Source: Providencia alcalifaciens (lineage in GTDB: Bacteria > Pseudomonadota > Gammaproteobacteria > Enterobacterales > Enterobacteriaceae). Taken from it: a stretch of 64,000 nt of DNA. Position 1 is the first letter of the stretch; every line of letters starts with the position of its first letter. The translations under genes were made by a program, and so were the position numbers. Where the stretch lies: NCBI GenBank assembly GCA_025961275.1, contig JAOQNJ010000001.1, positions 4,175,353 through 4,239,352 of the forward strand. Reading direction: 5' to 3'. Under the pieces are notes generated by a model. That model had not been told where the DNA came from and did not search any database. It saw nothing but the letters and a program-made list of their open reading frames with translations. Below are positions 20,618-32,815 of this stretch, in pieces.

Positions 20618-21256
20618 ATGACAAACAACGTAGAACGGCCAATTAAATACAATAAAAATGATGTTGAAATTATATCTAAGCGTAAATTATTTAACGGTTT
20701 TTTTCAAATGGTCGAGTGTCGATTTCGTCACCGTCTATTTGAAGGTGGTTGGAGTCAAGAAATTACCCGTGAAGTCTTTGAGCGTGGCCATGCTGGTGTG
20801 ATTTTACCTTATGATCCTATTACTGACAGCGTAGTATTAATTGAGCAAATCAGGCTACCAGCAATAGAAACCAGTGAAACGCCATGGTTACTTGAAGCGA
20901 TCGCTGGAATGATAGAGCCTAATGAAACAGTCCTAGATGTGATACACCGTGAAGCGGATGAAGAAGCAGGATTAGTTATTGGTCGCACTGAAAAAGCGTT
21001 AAGTTATTTATCCAGCCCTGGTGGAACATCAGAGCGTATGTATGTCTATGTTGGTGAGGTTGATAGTAGTCAAGCGTCGGGTATTCATGGTTTAAAATCA
21101 GAGAATGAAGATATTCGTGTTCATGTTGTAAGCCGTGAACAGGCATATCAATGGGTTGAAGATGGTGTAATTGATAATGCAGCGACCGTTATCGTCATTC
21201 AGTGGCTACAACTCAATTTTCAAAAACTAACTAAAAAATGGGTGAAACTATCTTAA
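20618..21256 (+). CDS. nudF: ADP-ribose pyrophosphatase NudF
   Basis: NudF hydrolyses ADP-ribose to AMP and ribose 5-phosphate. The Nudix box is complete at about residues 97-119 (GMIEPNETVLDVIH, then READEEAGL), with the catalytic E residues in place. Upstream VFERGHAGVILPYDP and EQIRLPAIE match the ADPRase subfamily. TAGGAG precedes the ATG. It is the first gene of the nudF-cpdA-yqiA-parE cluster. Confidence 0.95.
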   Translation: MTNNVERPIKYNKNDVEIISKRKLFNGFFQMVECRFRHRLFEGGWSQEITREVFERGHAGVILPYDPITDSVVLIEQIRLPAIETSETPWLLEAIAGMIEPNETVLDVIHREADEEAGLVIGRTEKALSYLSSPGGTSERMYVYVGEVDSSQASGIHGLKSENEDIRVHVVSREQAYQWVEDGVIDNAATVIVIQWLQLNFQKLTKKWVKLS

Positions 21257-21364
21257 ATAACAATCAATCTAATTAAGTGTGTGCTATTTAGCAGATATTA
21301 ACCTTATGTTAACGATAGAATAGTAGAATAACAGCAACATTTTTTATGGGGACAAGGAAAACTT

Positions 21365-22204
21365 TTGGACAGCCAGCTTAAAGTGACTGCTCGAAACGAT
21401 AAGGTAGTCAGAATTTTACAAGTTACTGATACGCATCTCTTTGCTGATACTGCGCATACCCTGTTGGGGATTAATACGCACCAGAGCTATCATGCCGTCC
21501 TTGATGCTATTTTAGAACAAAATCAACCTATTGACCTAATAGTGGCAACAGGGGATTTGGTTCAAGACCAATCACCTCAAGCGTACCAACATTTTGTGCA
21601 GGGGATTAATCTGATACCTGCTCCTTGTGTTTGGCTACCGGGTAATCATGATTATCAGCCCGCCATGGTAAGAGCGCTGAAGGTGGAGGGTATATCTTGT
21701 GAAAAAGAAATCCTTATTGGTGATGAATGGCAAATTTTAATGCTAGATAGCCAGTTACAAGATGTTCCTCATGGCGAGCTGTCCGAACAGCAACTTGAGT
21801 GGATGAAAAGCTGTTTGAATAAACAACCACAGCGCACAACGGTTATAATGCTACATCATCATCCACTTCCATCAGGCTGCACTTGGCTTGACCAACATAG
21901 TCTGCGTAATTCACATACCTTAGCGGATTATTTAAAAGGTTATCCGCAAGTCAAAGCGATGCTTTGTGGGCATATCCATCAAGAAATGGATGAAAACTGG
22001 CATGGTATTCGGTTGCTGGCAACGCCCTCAACTTGCGTACAATTTAAACCTCACTGTACCAATTTTGCGCTTGATACTTCAACACCCGGTTGGCGCTATC
22101 TTGAACTTACAATAGATGAAAATGGTCATAGGCAAATTCATACGCAAGTTCATCGTTTAGAGACTCGCAAATTTAGCCCCGATTTAAATTCGGATGGATA
22201 CTAA
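21365..22204 (+). CDS. cpdA: 3',5'-cyclic-AMP phosphodiesterase CpdA
   Basis: CpdA hydrolyses cAMP to AMP and lowers CRP activity. It is a class III metallophosphoesterase with all the metal motifs: DTHLF, ATGDLVQD, GNHDYQP, HHHPLPSG and GHIHQE. The start is TTG at 21365, with AAGGA at good spacing, and the first codons line up with the E. coli start. The C-terminal segment ATPSTCVQFKPHC is conserved. Its stop codon overlaps the yqiA start by one base, implying translational coupling. Confidence 0.95.
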   Translation: MDSQLKVTARNDKVVRILQVTDTHLFADTAHTLLGINTHQSYHAVLDAILEQNQPIDLIVATGDLVQDQSPQAYQHFVQGINLIPAPCVWLPGNHDYQPAMVRALKVEGISCEKEILIGDEWQILMLDSQLQDVPHGELSEQQLEWMKSCLNKQPQRTTVIMLHHHPLPSGCTWLDQHSLRNSHTLADYLKGYPQVKAMLCGHIHQEMDENWHGIRLLATPSTCVQFKPHCTNFALDTSTPGWRYLELTIDENGHRQIHTQVHRLETRKFSPDLNSDGY

Positions 22205-22785
22205 TGTCGACACTACTTTATATCCACGGTTTTAATAGCTCGCCTCAATCGGCTAAAGCGAGTGGTTTAAAACAGTGGATTAGCGAGCATTATCCATATA
22301 TTAATATGATAGTGCCCCAGCTACCAAACTTCCCAAAGGAAGCCGAGCAGATGTTAGAAGAGATTATCCTGCAGCATGAAGATGAGCCGATCGGATTAGT
22401 TGGTTCATCTTTGGGTGGCTACTTTTCTATCTGGTTCTCACAACGTTTCAATTTACCGGCGGTTGTGGTTAACCCAGCTGTACGTCCTTTCGACTTACTC
22501 CAAGATTACCTTGGTGAAAATACCAATCCTTATACTCACGAGCATTATTTTCTTGAACTCAAACATATGCATGAGCTTAAAGCTTTGCATTGCGAACAAC
22601 TCCATTCTCCGGATTTAATTTGGCTATTACAGCAAATGGGCGATGAAGTACTTGATTATCGACAGGCGGTTACTTACCTCGCAAAATGCAAACAAACTGT
22701 TGAGCCACAAGGTAATCACGCATTTATTGGTTTCGAAATTTACTTCCCCCAGATAGTTCGTTTTCTGAGATTGGCAGAGAAATAA
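22204..22785 (+). CDS. yqiA: YqiA-family esterase (alpha/beta hydrolase)
   Basis: This 193-residue alpha/beta hydrolase belongs to the UPF0227 group; the E. coli homologue has esterase activity on short acyl and CoA esters. The N terminus LLYIHGFNSSPQSAK supplies the oxyanion region. The nucleophile elbow GSSLGG places Ser69, and a late QGNHAFIGFE supplies the histidine. It is coupled to cpdA and leads towards parE. Confidence 0.93.
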   Translation: MSTLLYIHGFNSSPQSAKASGLKQWISEHYPYINMIVPQLPNFPKEAEQMLEEIILQHEDEPIGLVGSSLGGYFSIWFSQRFNLPAVVVNPAVRPFDLLQDYLGENTNPYTHEHYFLELKHMHELKALHCEQLHSPDLIWLLQQMGDEVLDYRQAVTYLAKCKQTVEPQGNHAFIGFEIYFPQIVRFLRLAEK

Positions 22786-22840
22786 TGTCAAAATCCATGT
22801 ACACTGTTATTATCAACAGTAAATTACTGATTGAACAGTT

Positions 22841-24936
<2,096 letters not shown>

Positions 24937-24975
24937 CATTCATCACGCTATCAAAAAGAGTAAGGAAAGTATTAA

Positions 24976-27234
24976 ATGAGTGAAATTACTCATGACGGCG
25001 TAGAGCGTTTACCTCTCCACGCGTTTACTGAGAGCGCCTATCTGAACTACTCGATGTATGTCATCATGGATAGGGCACTACCGTTTATTGGGGATGGGCT
25101 AAAGCCCGTTCAACGTCGTATTGTCTACGCCATGTCCGAATTAGGACTGAGTAACTCGGCAAAATATAAAAAATCCGCGAGAACTGTCGGTGACGTATTA
25201 GGTAAGTATCACCCTCATGGTGATAGTGCTTGTTACGAAGCAATGGTATTGATGGCGCAGCCATTTTCCTATCGCTACCCATTAGTAGATGGTCAAGGAA
25301 ACTGGGGGGCACCCGATGATCCTAAGTCATTCGCTGCAATGCGTTACACTGAATCGCGGTTATCAAAATATGCAGAGCTACTGCTCAGTGAATTAGCGCA
25401 TGGTACGGTTGATTGGGTTCCTAACTTTGATGGAACATTAAACGAACCGAAAATGTTGCCTGCACGCTTACCGAATATTCTGCTAAATGGAACAACGGGT
25501 ATTGCTGTCGGAATGGCGACCGATATTCCGCCTCATAATGCCCGTGAAGTTGCTCAAGCTGTGATTGCTTTGCTTGAAAAACCAGATTTGTCTCTTGATG
25601 ATATTATGGCGTTTGTTCCGGGGCCTGACTATCCAACAGATGCTGAGATTATCTCTTCTCGGGATGATATTCGTAAAATTTATCAGAATGGTCGTGGTTC
25701 CGTGCGCATGCGCGCAGTTTGGGAAAAAGAAGACGGCAATGCCGTTATTACTGGGCTTCCTCATCAGGTTTCAGGGGCAAAAATCCTTGAACAGATAGCC
25801 AGCCAAATGCGAGCTAAGAAATTACCGATGATCGACGATTTACGTGATGAATCTAATCATGAGAATCCGACGCGTTTGGTCATCGTTCCTCGTAGTAATC
25901 GAGTTGATCTAGAGCAGGTGATGACTCACCTGTTTGCAACAACCGATTTAGAGAGAAGTTATCGTGTAAACCTAAACATGATTGGGCTAAATAACCGCCC
26001 TTCTGTTAAAGGTTTAGTGGAAATTCTCAATGAATGGATTGTCTATCGTCGCCAAACAGTGCGTAATCGCCTTAACCATCGATTAGAAAAAGTTCTTAAG
26101 CGTTTGCATATCTTAGATGGTTTATTAGTTGCTTATCTGAATATCGATGAAGTTATTGAGATCATTCGTGGTGAGGATGAGCCTAAGCCAGTATTAATGT
26201 CGCGCTTTAATATTTCAGACACCCAAGCCGAAGCTATCTTAGAGTTAAAATTGCGTCATTTAGCAAAACTCGAAGAGGTGAAAATTCGCGGTGAGCAAGA
26301 TGAATTAGCGAAAGAGCGCGATGATTTACAAGGTATCCTTGGTTCAGAGCGTAAGCTGAATACTTTGATTAAAAAAGAAATTCAGGCAGATGCAAAAGCG
26401 TATGGGGACGATCGTCGTTCGCCATTGCAAGAGCGTGAAGAAGCCAAGGCACTGAGCGAACATGAAATATTGCCTTCTGAGCCTATCACGGTTGTACTTT
26501 CAGAAATGGGTTGGGTCCGTAGTGCTAAAGGCCATGATATTGAGCCTGCGAATTTAAACTATAAAGCTGGAGATAGTTTCAAAGGTGCTGCTAGGGGGAA
26601 AACAAACCAACCAGCAGTATTCCTTGATACTACGGGGCGCAGTTACTCCATCGACCCATTAGAATTACCTTCTGCACGAAGCCAAGGTGAGCCATTAACA
26701 GGGCGGCTATCAATCCCATCGGGTGCGACGATTGAGCATGTTCTGATGGCGCAAGATGATCAAAAATACTTGATGGCATCTGATGCAGGCTATGGTTTTA
26801 TTTGTACATTTAACGACCTAGTCACGAAGAATAAAACAGGTAAGGCACTGATTAATTTACCTGATAATGCCAAAATCCTAGCGCCTATCGAGCTTCACAA
26901 TGAGCAAGAAGATCTATTGCTTGCAATAACCAAAGCAGGCCGTATGTTGATGTTCCCTGTATCTGATTTACCTCAGTTATCAAAAGGGAAAGGTAATAAA
27001 ATTATCAATATTACAGGTGCCCAAGCAGCAAGCGGTGAAGACCTTCTTGTTTGGTTATTAGTTCTACCTGCTCAAGCAGCGATTACGCTCTATTTCGGTA
27101 AGCGGAAGCTTAAGTTTAAAGCAGAAGAATTACAGAAATATCGTGCAGAACGTGGTCGTCGAGGAACATCGTTACCTCGTGGCTTACATAATATTGAGCG
27201 AATTGAAGTTGAATCTGTAGAAACAGATAAATAA
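24976..27234 (+). CDS. parC: DNA topoisomerase IV subunit A (ParC)
   Basis: ParC is the DNA-cleaving subunit of topoisomerase IV. The catalytic tyrosine is Y124 ([11 protein letters not shown]), equivalent to E. coli Y120. The quinolone-resistance region keeps S84 and E88 ([11 protein letters not shown]80 and E84 in E. coli), so no resistance change is seen. A C-terminal beta-pinwheel contains repeats such as [20 protein letters not shown]. Length 752 equals the E. coli protein. It is probably expressed with parE. Confidence 0.97.
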   Translation: MSEITHDGVERLPLHAFTESAYLNYSMYVIMDRALPFIGDGLKPVQRRIVYAMSELGLSNSAKYKKSARTVGDVLGKYHPHGDSACYEAMVLMAQPFSYRYPLVDGQGNWGAPDDPKSFAAMRYTESRLSKYAELLLSELAHGTVDWVPNFDGTLNEPKMLPARLPNILLNGTTGIAVGMATDIPPHNAREVAQAVIALLEKPDLSLDDIMAFVPGPDYPTDAEIISSRDDIRKIYQNGRGSVRMRAVWEKEDGNAVITGLPHQVSGAKILEQIASQMRAKKLPMIDDLRDESNHENPTRLVIVPRSNRVDLEQVMTHLFATTDLERSYRVNLNMIGLNNRPSVKGLVEILNEWIVYRRQTVRNRLNHRLEKVLKRLHILDGLLVAYLNIDEVIEIIRGEDEPKPVLMSRFNISDTQAEAILELKLRHLAKLEEVKIRGEQDELAKERDDLQGILGSERKLNTLIKKEIQADAKAYGDDRRSPLQEREEAKALSEHEILPSEPITVVLSEMGWVRSAKGHDIEPANLNYKAGDSFKGAARGKTNQPAVFLDTTGRSYSIDPLELPSARSQGEPLTGRLSIPSGATIEHVLMAQDDQKYLMASDAGYGFICTFNDLVTKNKTGKALINLPDNAKILAPIELHNEQEDLLLAITKAGRMLMFPVSDLPQLSKGKGNKIINITGAQAASGEDLLVWLLVLPAQAAITLYFGKRKLKFKAEELQKYRAERGRRGTSLPRGLHNIERIEVESVETDK

Positions 27235-27254
27235 TAATCTTTTTATTTCATTAT

Positions 27255-27271
27255 GGGGGCTGTTAGCCCCC
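27255..27271. other. GC-rich hairpin between parC and plsC
   Basis: A perfect 7-bp stem (GGGGGCT / AGCCCCC) with a 3-base loop lies 20 bases after the parC stop and 20 before plsC. There is no T tract, so it may be an mRNA processing or stability element rather than a terminator. Confidence 0.5.
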
Positions 27272-27290
27272 TGACTATTCAGAGGTCATT

Positions 27291-28025
27291 ATGTTAGTGC
27301 TTATTCGTGCCATTATTGTCATTATTTATACGATACTGGTTTGTGTTGGCGGATGTATTTATTGTTTATTTAGTCCACGTAATCCAAAACACGTTATGAC
27401 TTTTTCTCATATGTTCGGGAGGCTATCAAAGGTATTTGGGATTAAAATGATTGAGCGTCTGCCAGCTAAATCTAAAAAACATACACCAAGTATCTATATT
27501 GCTAATCACCAAAACAATTATGACATGGTCACTATATCAAATGGTGTTCAGCCCAATACGGTAACGGTTGGGAAAAAGAGTTTGTTAATGATCCCTTTCT
27601 TTGGTTTTTTATATTGGATCACCGGAAATATCCTGATTGATCGTACTAATCGTTCAAAGGCACATAACACCATTTCACAAGTCGCCGACCAAATTAAAAA
27701 GCATCAAATCTCTGTTTGGATGTTCCCTGAAGGAACTCGTAGCCGAGGTCGTGGTTTATTACCTTTTAAAACAGGGGCTTTCCATGCGGCGATTGCAGCT
27801 GGTGTGCCAATCGTACCCGTCTGTGCTTCCAATATTCATGATAAGATTAAGTTAAACCGTTGGAATAACGGATATGTGATTGTTGAGATGCTGGAGCCTA
27901 TAGACACGTCAAAATATACGCGTGAACAAGTGCGAGAACTCGCTGAATATTGTCATCGTTTGATGGATGAGAAAATCAAGGAGCTCAATAAAGAAGTTGA
28001 AGAGATGGAAAAAGAAAATAAATAA
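27291..28025 (+). CDS. plsC: 1-acyl-sn-glycerol-3-phosphate acyltransferase PlsC
   Basis: PlsC acylates lysophosphatidic acid at sn-2 to give phosphatidic acid, at the inner membrane. The HX4D catalytic motif is H73-QNNY-D78 (ANHQNNYD), and FPEGTRSRG supplies the glycerol-phosphate site. An N-terminal membrane helix (about 5-28) anchors it. The 244-residue length is typical. It follows parC as in E. coli. Confidence 0.96.
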   Translation: MLVLIRAIIVIIYTILVCVGGCIYCLFSPRNPKHVMTFSHMFGRLSKVFGIKMIERLPAKSKKHTPSIYIANHQNNYDMVTISNGVQPNTVTVGKKSLLMIPFFGFLYWITGNILIDRTNRSKAHNTISQVADQIKKHQISVWMFPEGTRSRGRGLLPFKTGAFHAAIAAGVPIVPVCASNIHDKIKLNRWNNGYVIVEMLEPIDTSKYTREQVRELAEYCHRLMDEKIKELNKEVEEMEKENK

Positions 28026-28641
28026 ACTCGAAAGAAACCGAATTTATTTACAAAATAACTCAAAATGTACATCGTCAAAACGTATGCCATTTGAGATATA
28101 CAGTGGATAGAATTATTCCCTTTTTTGGTGATTATATTCAGAAAAGGGAAGTTTAATTTCATTTTTTATTTGAGTTTATTCTGTTTTTAGCTCTGTTTAT
28201 TTCGACTATTTTGATCATCAAATTTCATATCAATCATATACCTAAAATAATACGAGATGCATGTGACTAACGTCTACTAACTACCATGAATACAGTGATT
28301 CAGGTAGCAAAGAGGAGCTAACGACTATGCACCTTAAAGCTTGGCTATCCAAGATCCACTTCGCGTGATGTGAATGAAATATTGTGTTTTTCTATTAGAA
28401 TTATATCGTTCTCTGAGTTTATCTGATGCAGATTGATACAACTTGAATTATTTTATATATAGATACTTTTAGAATTTAATCATCTTTCGCGATATCATTA
28501 CGACTTAATTTAATCCAGTTTAAAGCGATGATCCAGTTACGGATTAGGCTAGCATGAATCTAAATTCAGCCATTAAAATGGCAAATATTACAAATATCTA
28601 ATTATAACAAGTGCTGCCATTTTTATTTTAGTGGAGAATTT
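28026..28641. other. intergenic region between plsC and ftsP
   Basis: This is 616 bases with no supportable gene. It contains a composite ERIC-like repeat (listed) and, at the right, the presumed ftsP promoter and its GTGGAG ribosome site. A leftward 69-codon frame at the left edge overlaps plsC and looks spurious. Confidence 0.45.
28237..28462. repeat. composite ERIC-like element
   Basis: An inverted ERIC-type end (ATATACCTAAAATAATACGA) and a forward end (ACAACTTGAATTATTTTATA) bracket about 226 bases. That is almost twice a normal copy, so two degraded units or an insertion inside one copy are possible. Confidence 0.5.
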
Positions 28642-30054
28642 ATGTCATTCAATCGGTGCCAATTCCTGCTTATTGCAGGGTTGGCTTTATGTTTGGTGAG
28701 TACATCAAATAGTGCATTAGCGAATGGTAATGGAAAAAGAGCGCTTCCCGTACCGCCATTATTAGAATCCAGATCTGGCCAACCTCTTTTTTTGACATTA
28801 CAAAAAATACATTGGTCCTTTGATGGAAAATATCCTGCTGATGTTTGGGGGATAAATGGTTCTTATCCTGGGCCTACGGTGAAGGTCAAAAATGGGGATG
28901 ATATCAAGCTTATTTATAATAATAGGTTACCTGAGGCAGTTTCTATGACGGTAAGTGGCCTGCAAGTTCCTGGAACACAAATTGGCGGAGCGGCAAGGCT
29001 AATTTCTGCGGGAGCTGATTGGTCACCTGTAATCCCTATTCGTCAACCCACGGCGACGCTTTGGTATCACGCGAATACTGAAGGAAAAATGGGCCCGCAA
29101 ATTTATAATGGATTAGTGGGAATGTGGATTGTTGAAGATGATACAACCAAAAGCTTACGTTTACCGAAGCATTATGGTGTAGATGACTTCCCCATTATTA
29201 TCCAAGATAAGCGGTTAGATAACTTCGGTGTACCTGAATATAAAGCGAATGAAGATGGCTTTTTAGGCGATACCTTGTTAGTTAATGGTGTTCAAGATCC
29301 GTATGTTGAAGTATCTCGTGGTTGGATCCGATTAAGGTTACTGAATGCTTCTAATTCAAGACGTTATGTCATGAAAATTAGCGATGGACGTCCGTTCGCG
29401 ATGATAGCATCTGACCAAGGTTTTTTAACCGCTCCCGTGAGTTTGCCTGAACTTTCACTTGCGCCGGGTGAACGCCGTGAAGTATTGATTGATATGGCGA
29501 AAACAGAAGAACTAACCATTACTGCTGGTGAATCAGCCACTTTTATGGATAGAGTTAAAAGCCTGTTTGAACCATCAACATTGCTCATATCAACTAATGT
29601 ACTGACGATTAGGGCGACAGGATTAATGTCTCTTGTTACTGATGATCTGCCGACTCAGCTTGTTGAAGACAAAACGCAAATTACATCGTCTATCCGTAAC
29701 CGTGATATTCATCTTAACGACCTTTATGGGATAAACAACACGACAAAAGATACCCATCGAGTTGATATATCTAGCCAGCAAGGAAGTTGGGAACGATGGG
29801 CCGTGACAAGTAATGTCCCACAAGCTTTTCATGTAGAAGGCGCTCGTTTTAAAGTGATTAATCGTAATGGTCAGCAAACACCACCGGAAGATTTTGGTTG
29901 GAAGGACACGGTATGGATTGACGGTAAAGCTGAGCTATTGGTGCAAATGATGCAGCCTTCTTATTCACATTTCCCCTTCTTATTCTATAGCCATAATTTA
30001 GAGAAAGCAGACTTAGGATCGGTAGGGCAGTTGGTTATAGCGCCAGAGAATTAA
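28642..30054 (+). CDS. ftsP: cell division protein FtsP (SufI), multicopper-oxidase fold, altered signal peptide
   Basis: FtsP is a periplasmic, copper-free cupredoxin-fold protein that stabilises the divisome under stress. The 470 residues match E. coli SufI along the length, with PVPPLLESRSGQPLF, DDFPIIIQDKRLDNFG and RLRLLNASNSRRY. E. coli SufI is exported by Tat through the SRRQF motif. Here the N terminus reads MSFNRCQFLLIAGLALC, so the second arginine is cysteine (codon TGC at 28657-28659, one C-to-T change from CGC). The hydrophobic core ends SNSALANG and could serve the Sec route. The start is fixed by GTGGAG upstream. Confidence 0.94.
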   Translation: MSFNRCQFLLIAGLALCLVSTSNSALANGNGKRALPVPPLLESRSGQPLFLTLQKIHWSFDGKYPADVWGINGSYPGPTVKVKNGDDIKLIYNNRLPEAVSMTVSGLQVPGTQIGGAARLISAGADWSPVIPIRQPTATLWYHANTEGKMGPQIYNGLVGMWIVEDDTTKSLRLPKHYGVDDFPIIIQDKRLDNFGVPEYKANEDGFLGDTLLVNGVQDPYVEVSRGWIRLRLLNASNSRRYVMKISDGRPFAMIASDQGFLTAPVSLPELSLAPGERREVLIDMAKTEELTITAGESATFMDRVKSLFEPSTLLISTNVLTIRATGLMSLVTDDLPTQLVEDKTQITSSIRNRDIHLNDLYGINNTTKDTHRVDISSQQGSWERWAVTSNVPQAFHVEGARFKVINRNGQQTPPEDFGWKDTVWIDGKAELLVQMMQPSYSHFPFLFYSHNLEKADLGSVGQLVIAPEN

Positions 30055-30069
30055 GATTCATTATTTGCA

Positions 30070-30101
30070 TAAAAAGCAGGCATTGAGCCTGCTTTTTATT
30101 T
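30070..30101. terminator. bidirectional terminator between ftsP and the LysE-family gene
   Basis: AAAAAGCAGGC pairs with GCCTGCTTTTT and runs into T on the plus strand and into T (from the A run) on the minus strand. It serves two converging genes. Confidence 0.8.
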
Positions 30102-30124
30102 TTATCGCTAATTAATTGATTTAA

Positions 30125-30739
30125 TTAACTCATCGCAACTTTAACGCCGAAAGCGATCAAGACAACACCAAGGACTTTATCAACATACTTTTGTATTTTT
30201 ACCATCACTCTTCTTACTGGAGCACTTTGAATAAGACAGACGAGCAGCGGCCAGTAAATTACAGCTAAACCCCAAATGATAAAGGCAATCCACAGTTTTT
30301 CACCAAAAGTAGAGTCGACGCTCAATACTTGCGTAAAAACAGCAAGAAAAAACAATGTTGCTTTTGGATTCAAAACGTTACAGAGAAATCCTTGCATAAA
30401 TACTTTCTTAAAAGTAACAACTTCATGTTGAGTATTATTTAAGTCTATTTGATGTCCGTTATTTGGCATCAAGCTTTTAATGCCGATCCAGATTAAATAG
30501 ACTGCGCCTGCATATTTTAAAATATTAAATAACCAAGGTGTGGTAGTAATAAGAACGGCTAAACCTGCAACACAGTAAGTCATGTGCAATGCTATCGCGC
30601 AGATAATGCCCATTGCTGTCATTAGTGCTGCAGAACGTTGGTAGCGTGCGGCATTTTTGATGATAAGAAAAAAGTCAGGACCAGGGGAAATCATTCCAAG
30701 TATGGCAATGGTAGCAATCAATATTGAAGTTTCGTACAT
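30125..30739 (-). CDS. LysE/RhtB-family amino acid exporter
   Basis: This 204-residue inner-membrane protein has about six hydrophobic segments. The family N-terminal block is present (GMISPGPDFFLIIKNAARYQ), as is GFLCNVLNPKATLFFLAVF, typical of the RhtB/LeuE/YggA exporters. The exported amino acid cannot be read from sequence. It is not part of the conserved E. coli neighbourhood between ftsP and folA. Confidence 0.88.
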   Translation of the reverse strand: MYETSILIATIAILGMISPGPDFFLIIKNAARYQRSAALMTAMGIICAIALHMTYCVAGLAVLITTTPWLFNILKYAGAVYLIWIGIKSLMPNNGHQIDLNNTQHEVVTFKKVFMQGFLCNVLNPKATLFFLAVFTQVLSVDSTFGEKLWIAFIIWGLAVIYWPLLVCLIQSAPVRRVMVKIQKYVDKVLGVVLIAFGVKVAMS

Positions 30740-30912
30740 TCGGTCATCTCGTTATTATAAGTTTGTTTTTAAATGTTATTTTTAGTCGGATTAATCGTCT
30801 TTTTAGTATAAATTAATAGTCCCTTATTAAGGAAGATTAAATTTAGTCGACGAAGCATTTCTCTTTACGTATAGTGAGCATAAATTTTATATTTAGCCTT
30901 TAAGGTGACTAG

Positions 30913-31416
30913 ATGAATATTAGTTTAATCGCAGCTATGGCGATTGATCAGGTTATCGGTATGGAAAAAGCGATGCCTTGGCATTTACCTGGCGATCTTG
31001 CTTGGTTTAAACGTAATACGTTAAATAAACCAGTGATAATGGGCCGAGTAACTTATGAGTCAATCGGTCGGCCACTCCCACAGCGAGTGAATATTGTTTT
31101 AAGTAGTCAGTCCGGTGTAGATGATAATGTTATCTGGGTTTCTTCTGTTGAAGAAGCATTGGCAGCAGCGAAAAATGCTTTAGCTGGCAATGATGATGAA
31201 GAAATTATTGTGATTGGTGGTGGAAAAGTCTATCAGCAGTTTTTACCTTTGGCGAGTAAGCTGTATTTAACACATGTTGATGCAGAAGTTATTGGTGATA
31301 CTCATTTCCCAGCATATGAGCCTGATGAGTGGGATTCTGTATTTACAGAATATCATGAAGAAGATGAAAACAATTCTCACGGTTATTGCTTCGAAATATT
31401 AAATAAAAGAATTTAA
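30913..31416 (+). CDS. folA: dihydrofolate reductase FolA
   Basis: FolA reduces dihydrofolate to tetrahydrofolate with NADPH and is the trimethoprim target. The 167-residue chromosomal-type enzyme begins [16 protein letters not shown] and keeps the catalytic aspartate D28 (E. coli D27) in [15 protein letters not shown] sites are [13 protein letters not shown] and [12 protein letters not shown]. coli A26 is glycine here (G27) and E. coli N23 is histidine (H24), both in the active-site wall. A small insertion sits near residues 108-117. It is followed by a hairpin and converges on apaH. Confidence 0.97.
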   Translation: MNISLIAAMAIDQVIGMEKAMPWHLPGDLAWFKRNTLNKPVIMGRVTYESIGRPLPQRVNIVLSSQSGVDDNVIWVSSVEEALAAAKNALAGNDDEEIIVIGGGKVYQQFLPLASKLYLTHVDAEVIGDTHFPAYEPDEWDSVFTEYHEEDENNSHGYCFEILNKRI

Positions 31417-31430
31417 TATAGACTTAATAT

Positions 31431-31459
31431 CAGGAACGTAGCGACAAGCACCGTTCCTG
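31431..31459 (+). terminator. hairpin downstream of folA
   Basis: An 8-bp perfect stem (CAGGAACG / CGTTCCTG) with a 13-base loop lies just past the folA stop; the following tract (ATTATTAATT) is only moderately T-rich. Confidence 0.5.
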
Positions 31460-31586
31460 ATTATTAATTGAGAATCTATTGCTTTAGAATACAATTAAAT
31501 AAAACGTATTTATTGGTTTTATTTAATTGAGATATATCAATAGGTATTGATTTAATTTTATAAATTAAACAATCCATAAATAATCA

Positions 31587-32414
31587 TCAGTCTTTACGCT
31601 GTTTCTGTTGTGACTTTTGGTAATAATACTGCTTTGATTCCCAATGGAATAACGTCATATCTCCCCCCCAACAACAACCCGTATCTAGTCCATAAACATG
31701 CTCTGGGGTATATTTTCCTTCCAATGAAGCCCAATGCCCGAAAAAGATAGAATAGCCTTCAGGTAATTTATTAGGCAGTGCAAACCAAGGCTTTAATGGA
31801 GAAGGGGCCTTCGTGGGTGTATCTTTGCACATCATGTCTAACTGACCATGAGGGAAGCAATAACGCATTCGTGTTAATGCATTGGTGCTAAATCGCAAAC
31901 GAGGAAGCCCCATTAAGCTCTCGGACCAATTGTTCGGCATATCACCATACATGGCATCTATGAAAAGTGGATAAGCATCACTAGACAAAACAGATTCAAC
32001 TTCCCGTGCACACATCTTTGCTGTATCGAGATCCCATTGTGGGGTAATCCCTGCGTGTGCCATGATGATTTTTTTTTCTTCATCAGCCTGTAATAGCGGT
32101 TGGCGGCGAAGCCAGTTGATCAGTTCATCAGCATCCGGTGCATTCAGTAATTCATCAAGATGATCTTTAGGCTTATTACGGCTTATTTTGCAGTAAATAC
32201 CCAATAAATGTAGGTCATGGTTACCAAGTACTAAGCGCACAGAAGAACCGAGGCTTTTAACATAACGAAGAACTTGCAGTGATTCAGGACCACGTGCAAC
32301 GAGATCCCCAGTTAGCCACAATGTATCTTTTTGTGGTTCAAAATTAACTTGTTCTAATAATGCACGCAACTCACGATAACAGCCATGTACATCACCAATT
32401 AGATATGTCGACAT
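31587..32414 (-). CDS. apaH: bis(5'-nucleosyl)-tetraphosphatase, symmetrical (ApaH)
   Basis: ApaH splits Ap4A into two ADP and also removes Np4 caps from RNA. The metallophosphoesterase motifs are in order: [42 protein letters not shown] and GHWASLEGK. Length 275 is normal. It is the last gene of the leftward surA-pdxA-rsmA-apaG-apaH operon and starts 2 bases after the apaG stop. Confidence 0.97.
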   Translation of the reverse strand: MSTYLIGDVHGCYRELRALLEQVNFEPQKDTLWLTGDLVARGPESLQVLRYVKSLGSSVRLVLGNHDLHLLGIYCKISRNKPKDHLDELLNAPDADELINWLRRQPLLQADEEKKIIMAHAGITPQWDLDTAKMCAREVESVLSSDAYPLFIDAMYGDMPNNWSESLMGLPRLRFSTNALTRMRYCFPHGQLDMMCKDTPTKAPSPLKPWFALPNKLPEGYSIFFGHWASLEGKYTPEHVYGLDTGCCWGGDMTLFHWESKQYYYQKSQQKQRKD

Positions 32415-32416
32415 AA

Positions 32417-32794
32417 TTAATTAATCAAAGTAGGTAGGGCAAGACGGAATGCGGGAATATCTACATGAAAGTTTTCCCCAACACCGTTTAACATGACGTA
32501 ATAACCTTCCATTGTACCCATCGGTGTTTCTAAAATTGCCCCGCTGGTATAACGGTAGACTGAACCGGGCTCGATCACTGGCTGTTCACCAACGACGCCT
32601 TCGCCTTGAACTTCAGTTTTATGGCCATCGCTGTTAGTAATGAGCCAGTAACGACTCATTAACTGTATTGCTTCTCTGCCTAAATTACGGATAGATATGG
32701 TATAAGCAAAAACATATCTTCCCAACTCAGGCTGAGATTGGCTGACTATATAGACACTCTGGACTTGGATGCTAACATTCGGTTCGTTAAGCAT
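32417..32794 (-). CDS. apaG: ApaG protein (Co2+/Mg2+ efflux-associated, DUF525)
   Basis: ApaG is a 125-residue single-domain fibronectin-III-like fold; mutants affect cobalt tolerance but the biochemical role is unclear. The conserved [30 protein letters not shown] and [11 protein letters not shown] are all present. It is tightly packed between rsmA and apaH. Confidence 0.96.
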   Translation of the reverse strand: MLNEPNVSIQVQSVYIVSQSQPELGRYVFAYTISIRNLGREAIQLMSRYWLITNSDGHKTEVQGEGVVGEQPVIEPGSVYRYTSGAILETPMGTMEGYYVMLNGVGENFHVDIPAFRLALPTLIN

Positions 32795-32815
32795 AGTGCC
32801 TCCTTCAAAGTATGC

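Noticed and set aside
25200-25360. quinolone-resistance changes in ParC and ParE
   Set aside because: ParC S84 and E88 and the matching ParE stretch are the wild-type residues.
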